In this document: piece by piece, positions 53,171-64,000 of the stretch
How positions within the stretch are numbered: the stretch's first letter is position 1
How the letters are laid out: every line of letters starts with the position of its first letter
Assembly (NCBI RefSeq): GCF_042477335.2
Contig: NC_091251.1
Span: 83,467,501 to 83,531,500 of the forward strand
DNA length: 64,000 nt
From: Ovis canadensis
Taxonomy: Eukaryota > Chordata > Mammalia > Artiodactyla > Bovidae
Direction: 5' to 3'
Program-made: the position numbers and the translations under genes
Notes under the pieces: model-generated
Databases searched by the model: none
Told to the model about the DNA's origin: nothing
The model's input: only the letters and a program-made list of their open reading frames with translations

Positions 53171-54124
53171 GGATTGGATTGGGATTGGGATTGGATTCCG
53201 GCATTTGGTGGCAGATAAATCATCAGTTCTTTCAGCTCTAAGTTTGTTGGTTTGCTTGCTTTGTTTTAGAAGCTTTTTTTTTAAAGTCACTTAAAAGTAG
53301 TCGCAGAAATTTTTAATGTTCCTCCAATTCAGAAAAGCTGGTAATGCTTATTTAGTTTTTAGAATAATATCCTTGTGATTTTCTTCACATTGTCTAAAAT
53401 TTTATTTATTGAGAGCCCACTGAGTAATAACTGAAACATATTTTCAAAGCTATTTTTCTATTGTCTTAGCATGCATAAACTATTCCTTTATTAGAATAGA
53501 AGTGGAAGCTTGCTGTTGGAACAGAACACTGGGTTGGAAGTCAGGTGCCTATTTATTACAGGAAAGTTTCGTGGGAGGGTTATACTTGGTTCAAGAGATG
53601 ATTTGCTTTTTTCTTAGGTATCTTTAACAAGTCAGCCACTATTGCTCTAAAAACTTTCATGGATGCTGTTCTTTTTTCAGAAAGGGGAGTCTCAGTTCTT
53701 AAAACTACCCTTTAGGGCAGCTTCTGAGCCTCTGGGGTTAAAGTCTAGGAACTCCAACCTTAAGGAGTAGTTTCTTGATTAACCTAAGTTGGGTCTGTGG
53801 AAGCCCTTAACAGTACTAAGCCATGTATGCTTGAGAAGAAACGGCATATTTATTTGGGAGGCTCTTTAACGTTGTACAGATAACTTATTTGATGTTATTT
53901 CTTCCAAATGGATTTTGACTTTTTAATAATTGGAGATACATTAGATATTTGTAAGATGATATGAAGTGTATAGAATCAGGTTAAATGTTTGCATCTCTTG
54001 GATGCCTACCTGCATATATAATGTAGTTCAGATAGCATTTTTCTAAAGATGGAATATTCATTATTAGTATAAGTGGTCAGAGTTTTTCAGTAATTGTTTA
54101 GGAATGAGAAATAATATAATAAAT

Positions 54125-54300
54125 TATCTTTAGGTCAGGCCTATACTTGACACTTTATACTTAACAGCAACACTTCAGGGTGGATGATATTATCTTCATT
54201 TTACAGAGGATGAGATCAGTGCTCAGAGGGGATAAGTGACTTACCTTTACCCCTTAATAAAGCCAGGACTCAAATCTCACTTTGTCTACTTCTAAAGGCT
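54125..54300 (-). repeat. MIR SINE remnant
   Basis: Reverse MIR: 'gatgatattatcttcattttacagaggatgagatc', 'gctcagaggggataagtgactt', then 'aagccaggactcaaatctc'. Confidence 0.8.
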
Positions 54301-54999
54301 TTGTTTTTTCTGCTCTGATTTAGTAAATGTTGAAAAGCTATGAAAAGATTAAATGTTGAGGATTTTAAAAGCTCCTTGGGGACAGGAACTATGTGTTTTC
54401 ATTTGTTTTCCTAACTTGACCTAGTTTCTGGTAGAGGAACTCAATAAATAATTTTGTTGAATGAATGAGATAATTAAAAAATTCTATTTAAAAACCTAAG
54501 ATTTTGCCTTAAAAAGACAGTTTTATATACCATATAAATGATTAGAAACTGAATGTCCATTGTGTTTAGAATTATATGAAAAATAAAAGGTTGAAAATAT
54601 TGAGGAAAGTTAGATCTTATTTATGTAAAATAAAAAATGAAAAGTATTTTAAAATCTGCTACTTTTGTGTTAGGTAATATCTCAGATTAATGCTTCCTGG
54701 CTCTTTTATTCTTTGTAACACTTAAACATTTCTCAGTTTTCTTGAGAGTCTATGTCCCTGATGAATCTATGAGAAAAGGAAACAGGGCCTTTAGAAGCAA
54801 GATGATCATGGATCAAGCAAAATTTTCCTTAATCAATATTTGTTTCATGAATCTTTCAGTAAGACTCAGTTTATCCCCTACATCTTTGTATTCCGTGTCT
54901 ATAAGTAACTTGTTCATTCATTTAGGTTTTTAAGTACCTAGCACTTGGTATTTAGTAAGTCTTATTTGTGTGTAAGTCTTATGTGCTGAAGGAAGAACA

Positions 55000-55928
55000 A
55001 GCTGAAATCAAGATTTCCGGGAGGAATATCAATAACCTCAGATATGCAGATGACTGCATATGTTAGAGCAGAAAGTGAAGAGGAACTAAAAAGCCTCTTG
55101 ATGAAAGTGAAAGAGGAGAGTGAAAAAGTTGGCTTAAAGCTCAATATTCAGAAAACTAAGATCATGGCATATAGCAGAAAGTGAAGAGGAACTAAAAAGC
55201 CTCTTGATGAAAGTGAAAGAGGAGAGTGAAAAAGTTGACTTAAAGTTCAACATTCAGAAAACTAAGATCATAGCATCTGGTCCCATCACTTCATGGCAAA
55301 TAGATGGGGAAACAGTGGAAACAGTGGTGGAATTTATTTTTTTTTAGGTTCCAAAATCACTGTAGATGGTGATTGCAGCCATGAAATTAAAAGATGCTTA
55401 CTCCTTGGAAGGAAAGTTATGGCCAACCTAGATAGCATATTCAAAAGCAGAGACATTACTTTGCCAACAAAGGTCTGCCTAGTCAAGGCTATGGTTTTTC
55501 CAGTGGTCGTGTATGGATGTGAGAGTTGGACTGTGAAGAAGGCTGAGTGCCTAAGAATTGATGCTTTTGAACTGCGGTGTTGGAGAAGACTCTTGAGAGT
55601 CCCTTGGACTGCAAGGAGATCCAACCAGTCCATTGTAAAGGAGATCAGTCCTGAGTGTTCTTTGAAAGGAATGATGCTAAAGCTGAAACTCCAGTACTTT
55701 GGCCACCTCATGCAAAGAGTTGACTCATTGGAAAAGACTCTGATGCTGGGAGGGATTAGGGGCAGGAGGAGAAAGACAACAAGAGGATGAGATGGCTGGA
55801 TGGCATCACTAACTCAATGGACATAGTTTGAGTGAACTCCGGGAGTTGATGATGGACAGGGAGGCCTGGTGTGCTGGAATTCATGGGGTCGCAGAGTCGG
55901 ACACGACTGGGCTACTGAACTGAACTGA
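55000..55928 (+). mobile_element. BovB LINE fragment with internal tandem duplication
   Basis: Forward BovB 3' part with a 165-residue open frame at 55293-55790 (DITLPTKVCLVKAMVFPVVV, then YGCESWTVKKAECLRIDAF). It ends in the usual ctgaactgaactgaa. A 106-bp segment is duplicated in tandem (55067-55172 and 55173 to about 55278). A possible target-site duplication aagtcttattt is seen near 54956 and 55926. Confidence 0.9.
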
Positions 55929-58764
55929 AGTCTTATTTATTATAGGAAGAAAGTAAGGAATAAGAGCAGGGGGAAGAGAAGGAAAAGCCAGCAACCTGGC
56001 TTGGAACTCCTTTAAAAGGAAGATCAACTGAGAAGAGAAGACCACACAGAATGCATAAGTAAGCATATGGTTTCTTTAGGGAAGAATCTACTGTCAGAAC
56101 TTCACAGAAAATCTTTTTTTCCCCAATATCAATCACACACCAAGTATTAGTCACAGAGAACTAGTGAGGTGTAACAAATAGATTGGAAAAGTCTACTGTC
56201 TTTGAAAAATCTCTGAACTTTATGATAGAAAAAAAATATGACTCATTAAATTTAGTACTCTTATTCTTAGGATTATGGAAACTGTTACCTTTAGAAAATG
56301 GAGAGCCACATGGTAAAATACTTCTTAGAAGCAGTTCCTGATAGATTCCCAACACTGATGAATTGGGGTCCCAAAAAACAGACCAGAGCCAGAGAGAGCC
56401 TCCAGCTGTCTAGTGCCTCAGGCACCAGAGGGACATTTGCCGAGATCGTTGCTTAGACACAAAGTCAGAAAAGAAGCATCTGGAAGTTTTAATATTTAAT
56501 GCTGTTACAGGGAAGAGAACTCTGGCTGAGGGCTTGAATTTAGTGGACTATAAGCAAAAGGACTAAGAACTGTAATAGCAAATAAGTACAGGCTTCCATA
56601 TAGTTCCTCTAATTTTGCTGGATTATGAGAGTCCTTTCCTAAAAACCAAGGTAAGTAGTTAGTTCCATATGTGCTTGCATTTGCGTTAGGTTTGCGATAG
56701 AACACTCAGTTAACTAAAATATCCTAGAAATCAAGCAGGAGACTCAAATCATCTTTACTTAAGCTAAGAGAAAGTCCTATTAACTCTGATGAGTACGTGG
56801 TAAAAGTGAAGGTAATTGGTGTTTCTGATCTCGTCTCTTGCCCAACTCAAAACGCAGGGAGAGTGGCTCCTAGGAGTATGTTAAATTCTTATTTTGCTCT
56901 TCTGAAATATGAAGGTCCACTGTTGATGGCATATTCTTTCCTCAGTTCTTTAAGAGAGAATAAAGATTGAATCACTGCTGCATATTGTGAAAAGAGAACC
57001 CTAAATATTAGATTTACTGAAACCTCCTGAAATTGCCATAATGACCCAGATTTTCCAGACTGACAGAGAACCACAGATCTACTCTGGCAGCCTTGATTCA
57101 CACCTCAGTTTGGGAATCTCAACTTTAAGAGCAACTCAGAGCCCTTTTATGTGGTCAAGTGGCACAGTTTCTAAGTCTCATAAACAGAAAGGTATAAATA
57201 AGATCATTCTTAGTTGAGAATTATAAAAATGCCAAATTCTTAGTATTTTTTCAAAATTGTGTTGTAATATTAAATTAGAAACATTTTGGCTTTACTTTAT
57301 TCCTGAAAAAAAAGTTGTTGCTATTTTGTCTTGGTAAGACATGGAAGCCTTAGAAGTACTAGTTTGTACTATCACCTGGGAAATAGGGGTTGGGCATGCT
57401 GTTACAATGCCATCTGCTGGTCAGCTCATCCGTAGTCTTTTTTGAGGCCTGAATAGTATTGTCTGGAAATTCTGGAAAGCTCTGTCTTAGAGTAGGAGAA
57501 ATAGAGGAAATTTGGAGGGGGAATCTTTCTCAAAAGTCTTTCCTTTGACAAAATTTACTGGTTACGTGTCACTTTAAAAATGTTTTTGAAAATAATGTAT
57601 TTCTTAATAAAAAGTTTTATTGAAGTTTAATTATAGGGTTTTCAGGACAGTAAATATTCTGGTCAGTTTTTATTCAAGTTTAAGATCTTGATAGATGATA
57701 AAACAAATATGTATATTTTCCTAGGGTTATGGAAGGGAAAAGTTCCTCCATATATTTTTGATTTCCATTTGTACACGAAGTAGGGAAATGACCTTGTTTT
57801 CAATTTTGTTTTTAAATCTTTTTTTAAAAGGAGAGATTCTGTTGTGCCCTGTGTTGAGCGGGAATAGCCTTTCAGTGGCATTTGGACATATAGTAGGAAC
57901 GCCAGGTTAATAAGACACATTGAATAGAATAAACCAGTTGCTATCCATGACCGAAAACATGTTTGAAGTAAAATTGAATCTCTTTTAGAAGGAAAGGCAA
58001 ACTTGTTATTTCCTCCCCCAGTTCATCTGTGTAGAACTGGCTGACTAATCCCTGAAGAAGTTGCTGAACTTTTTCCAAGTGCTGAAAAACCTAATTCTGT
58101 CTTAAAAATAGAGCTGTGCAATCTAAACCTTCATACATGTATTTTAAATGTTTAACAAAAAGGATAATTATTTTTGTAAACTAATGGTTTCTTAGGTCCA
58201 AACTCCAGTTGAAATCTCCAAACTCCAATTTGTCTTCTCTTTTGCTTTTTTTGAGGAGTTCTGGGAAGAGTAGCCTATGAGAGAATAGGGTTTGTCGGAA
58301 GAGGGATTGATTTTTGTTATATATTTTTTTCAATTTCAGGGTAGTGTTAATATCTCAGATATGTGAGAATAGGACACTTTCTCTTCTGAACTACAATAAT
58401 AGCTGTAGATAAAATAGAATCATCATGGTAAATCCAGCAGAGTCCTATCATGAGATTCTTTGGCTTGTCTGAGGCATGTTGACTAATCACTTTACCAAAC
58501 CAGCTATAAAACTGAAATGAAAATACAGGTCAGAGTGAAACAAACATTTTAAGTGTTTTTAGCACTTCTCACTTAGGTTTTATGTTACAGAAATTCTTTG
58601 TTTTCTTTGAATGCAACTGTGAAACTCAGCATTCAGAAACAATTTACTGTTTAAATGGTGATGAAAAAAGAATAATTCTGGGGAGTGCTCCTTTTGGTAG
58701 ACCTTTCTTATTTTTCTTTGCTGTGGTGGGTTTCTTCTTCACTTTGCTTCTCTGCACTTTCTCA

Positions 58765-58960
58765 TAGTGTAACAGTTAATAGAGTAGATTTCTCAAGCCA
58801 GACAGGCTGTTTCCACCATCACTATCCTGGGCAGGTTAACTCGCTGAGTCCCCATTTCCTCATCTGTGAAATAAAGACTATCTGCCTCACAGGTTTGTGG
58901 TGAAGAAATAAATGTAAAGGAGAAAGTAACCTGTAAATCACTTGGAATAGGCATCCTAGG
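58765..58960 (+). repeat. MIR SINE remnant
   Basis: Forward MIR core: 'ggcaggttaactcgctgagtcc', 'catttcctcatctgtgaaataaagactatctgcctcacaggtttgtgg', then 'taaatcacttggaat'. It is well preserved for its age. Confidence 0.85.
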
Positions 58961-59627
58961 CCCCTGCCCCAATGTTGCTCTTCTTGTAATTCTCCTCTTC
59001 CAGAAGAGCACTTTCCCCTTTTGTGTTTTTGACATCTCTCCCCTCAGCCTCCATGCTCCCAACTCATGTGTTTCTGTTTATGACTAGATCAACCAATATT
59101 AATACCTTACCACTTGCTATTGCCTAATCAAATTTTACCCTATTTTAGTCTTTTCTTAATGTACAGTTGCTTCTCCTCATGGTTTGTATAAAATACTTTC
59201 AACTCCTGTGTTTTGATTAAGTTGACAGATTTTTATTTCCTTCCTAGGGCAGTTTCTATTAAACGAGCTCTATTAGTTAGGTTTAAAATGAGGGAGAAAA
59301 GAATATCTATTCAGTTAATGTGGTGAAACTAAATGATTTATAATGGCTGAATACCTGTCACTAAGGTATGTCTTCTAGCCCTAATTCTGGCTGTGGCGGT
59401 ATGGAGAACCACTTAACTATAGCCATGGCTTTTGTGGATGACCCTGCTCCAGCTATTATTTAGAGGACAACATGGTGTGTGTTGTATTAGGAGTCCATGC
59501 TGTGTATCGATGTCAGCAAAAATCATTTACAAATTCTTGCTTATGACCTGTCTGTCAGATAAGTCCTTAAACACTTCCTTATGCTATTAATAGAACACAT
59601 TGAGATGAAAGGTGTGGCAGGCAACTT

Positions 59628-59678
59628 TTGGAGCATTGCAGGCGGATTCTTTACCAACTGAGCTATCAGGGAAGCCAT
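59628..59678 (-). repeat. Bov-tA head fragment
   Basis: Only the tRNA-like head remains (attgcaggcggattctttac, 'caactgagctatcagggaagcc'), reverse orientation. Confidence 0.75.
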
Positions 59679-61927
59679 TGGAAAAAAACAATGGATACAT
59701 AAGCATTCCTATTGATTTTATATTTTTGAAGCTTTTCCACTTTATTTTATTGAGCTGATTATTCTTTTTATGTAAATCTAACTAAGATGTATTCTTAACT
59801 TAATGTATATTTATAATATGTTAAGGTGCCAGTCCTTGCATGCAAGTTTACTTGTGGCTAGGAAAAAATAATCTACACAGTAAAAAGAGTGGTATCTTTC
59901 TTTGTTTCATCAGTGGAGTTTCCCCTCACATGAGCTCTGTGGTTTTGTAGCTCTTAAAACACCAGCATTCTCTAAGAAAGGAGCAATATTTTACATGTTT
60001 TGTTATATTTATATCTTGTATGCTGAGACTCTTTGAGAGAGAAACATGTTTGATGAGTTCATATTTCTTGAAATATACATGATTCTCCAGACTGAAATCT
60101 AATGAAACAGGACTCCCATTTGAAAACGAAAGAGTTAAGGCTCCAACAGAGGATAAACGTGATCAAATGATTAGCCAGGGGCTAATAGAAATTCTGGGAA
60201 GAATGACAGATTGTATATTAGGAAGAAATAGGATCTCATATTCATTGAAGCTTTTTACAACTAAAGATCTAAAAGAAATAATAGAAAATTACTGAAAGAG
60301 ATGAATGTCTGAAACCTTAGTAAAGCATGTGGTATTGGATTAATCCAAGCAAGAAAGACTGATGGACAGAAATAAATTACATTGTGTAGGAAGTCTGCAT
60401 TCCTTGTTTTAAAGGTACTTTTGTCTTTTTTTTCCTTGCAAGATATATTTAAGTAGCCCTAGGCCAGTTTCAGAAAATTCAGTTCATGATTTTCATCATC
60501 ACACCATATGTGTATGATTCTTTGGAATAGATAAAGTATTACAAACAAAGACCCCCAAATTCTTGAGTGGAGAAGGTTAATCTAAACCTTCCTTCTGTTC
60601 TGTACCAAACTGGTAGCATTTTTCCCTATGAGAATGTGAATGACTTAGAATATCTTTCCACATACAATTAATTGTGATGTCCCATAACTAACAAAGTATT
60701 TGAAGAAACATGCTGTACTTCTGCTAACTAAAAGGCTTTGTTTCAACAGTTGTACTTCCGCTGGGAAAAGAAATGGTCATAAACTGCAAAGTGTGAATAT
60801 GTGTATTTTCACTGAAGAGAAGTGACCATTAACTGCTCTAAATTTTACTTTGCCATAGGTACATGTTATTTTATTTAAAAAAAATGAGAGTGTATGTGTT
60901 TATATGTGTAAGTATTGCCTATCTTCATATAAACTTATACACAAACTAGTATATAACCTTTTTTCCCCCAGGGTTGAGCAGTCATGCAGCACTGTAATAA
61001 TTGTGAAGCTCAGCTACTTTTATATTTGTTGATTGAAAAAATATACATTCTTTTTTTTTAACTCTTTGAGCTTTTCAATCAGTTTTTCCTCAGACTTTTG
61101 CCATTCAGACTTGGCATTCATTTACGTTCTTGGTTTTGTAGGTCCAAGGAGAAAGTGAAATGTTTCCTGAAATATAAATAAGTAATAAAGTTAACATGCA
61201 CACAGAGTGCTCTCTATTCTTCATGGACATATTCTTGTTGGCTCTTTTTAAATATATACTTAATCTCTAGGGGAAACAGAGATTATTACTCTGTTAAACT
61301 GACTCCAGATCATCTGGGTTTCTGTACGTTACTTAAGCATTTAAGTTTAAGCTCAATTATTTACATATAAATGAGTTCTCTATTCTGTAACCATATGAAA
61401 ACATTTCCCAGTGTGGGATGGAAGGTTTATAAGATGTGAGGTTTTTTTTTTTTTTAATAGCTACACCAGAAATAGGATCATTATTAACATGCTGTAAAAG
61501 CAGGTTATTTCTTGAATCCTGTCTGATAGAATGTGAGAAATAATGCTAACTTTGGGTTTTATTTACATAATATAAAAGAGCCCTGTTAATAAAACAGAAT
61601 AATAATTGTAAGTTTTGTCCCTTTAATGTGCTTAATAATTTCAATTGAATCTTTTCTAATCTGTTTTGGAGAGCAATTTAAAATGTAACTCATTTTGCAC
61701 TTTGCTATTGTTTTATAATAGCGTGAGTCCAAAGTGTGTGTGGAAGGACAGTAGCAGAGAAAGAGAAGAAGTGAGACTACTGGCCGGAGGTCTCTCTCTA
61801 ATAAGCAAGAACAAATAATCAGATTTATTAGCTATACTTATTTATCTCTTATTTCTATATCAATTGTTGCTAAACTAATCTCTAATGCCTTGTACTGGGA
61901 GATAGCATTAAGAGTTTTTGTCTAGCT

Positions 61928-62085
61928 TCACGGGAAGATCCCCTGGACTAGGAAATAACAACCCATTCCAGTAGTCTTGCCTGGAAAGTTTCCATGGACA
62001 GAGAAGCTTGGTGGGCTACAGCCCATGGGGTCACAAAGAGTCAGACACGACTGAGCATGCACGTACGCATGCACACACACAAGCA
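61928..62085 (+). repeat. Bov-tA SINE, 5'-truncated
   Basis: Forward Bov-A body from 'cacgggaagatcccctggac' to 'cacgactgagcatgcacg' with a CA-rich tail. The tRNA-like head is absent. Confidence 0.88.
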
Positions 62086-62343
62086 AAATTTTGTTTCTGA
62101 GTGGGTTGTAATCAAGAACCTTTCTCTTACCTAAATCTTTTGCCTTGAACTTGAAATGTAAACAAAAGATACCTAATGAGCTTACCAATTATTCTTCTCT
62201 GCAAAGAATATTAATTATTTATCTTTATTTATCTCCATTCAGGTATGTATCTTTCTTTGAGGACAGTGCAGTATGAATTAATCTTCCACATGCTGTCATA
62301 GCCCAAATTGGTATCTGTGTTTCTAAATAAGATTGTTCTGTAA

Positions 62344-64000
<1,657 letters not shown>

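Overview
The window is nuclear DNA of a bovid ruminant, probably cattle or a close relative. It is packed with Bov-tA and Bov-A2 SINEs, BovB (RTE) and ruminant-type L1 LINEs and CHR-type tRNA SINEs. Its exons match mammalian genes in the order known from human 14q23.1: MNAT1, TRMT5, SLC38A6. Genes and families were recognised from memory of mammalian proteins and repeats. No alignment was run.

Layout. Bases 1-11413 are the end of a large MNAT1 intron on the + strand. The last MNAT1 coding exon is at 11414-11534, followed by a short 3' UTR with a poly(A) signal near 11853. The interval to 18511 is convergent 3' space between MNAT1 (+) and TRMT5 (-), and it holds an old hAT-Charlie DNA transposon. 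TRMT5 lies complete on the - strand as five coding exons between 25971 and 18512 (496 codons). SLC38A6 starts at 26213 on the + strand, and six coding exons are visible (26213-62474). The rest of that gene lies beyond the right edge.

TRMT5 and SLC38A6 are head to head, with 241 bp between their start codons inside a CpG-rich, TATA-less bidirectional promoter. MNAT1 encodes MAT1, the assembly factor of the CDK-activating kinase and TFIIH. TRMT5 encodes the tRNA m1G37 methyltransferase. SLC38A6 encodes a member of the neutral amino-acid transporter family. They are unrelated neighbours, not a pathway. Long ORFs elsewhere are LINE reverse-transcriptase remnants, SINE translations or chance frames.

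Most notable observations: (1) a full-length U6 snRNA copy fused to a 5'-truncated L1, bounded by a perfect 15-bp target-site duplication (4647-6682); (2) a mariner-derived hairpin that resembles the ruminant miR-2284/2285 precursor family (12850-12936); (3) an X-box-like palindrome lying over the SLC38A6 exon 1 splice donor; (4) a SINE interrupted by what looks like a poly(A)-only retroinsertion (51113-51166); (5) a hAT-Charlie element with recognisable transposase remnants; (6) a 22-unit CTG/CAG tract in the tail of a Bov-A2 SINE.
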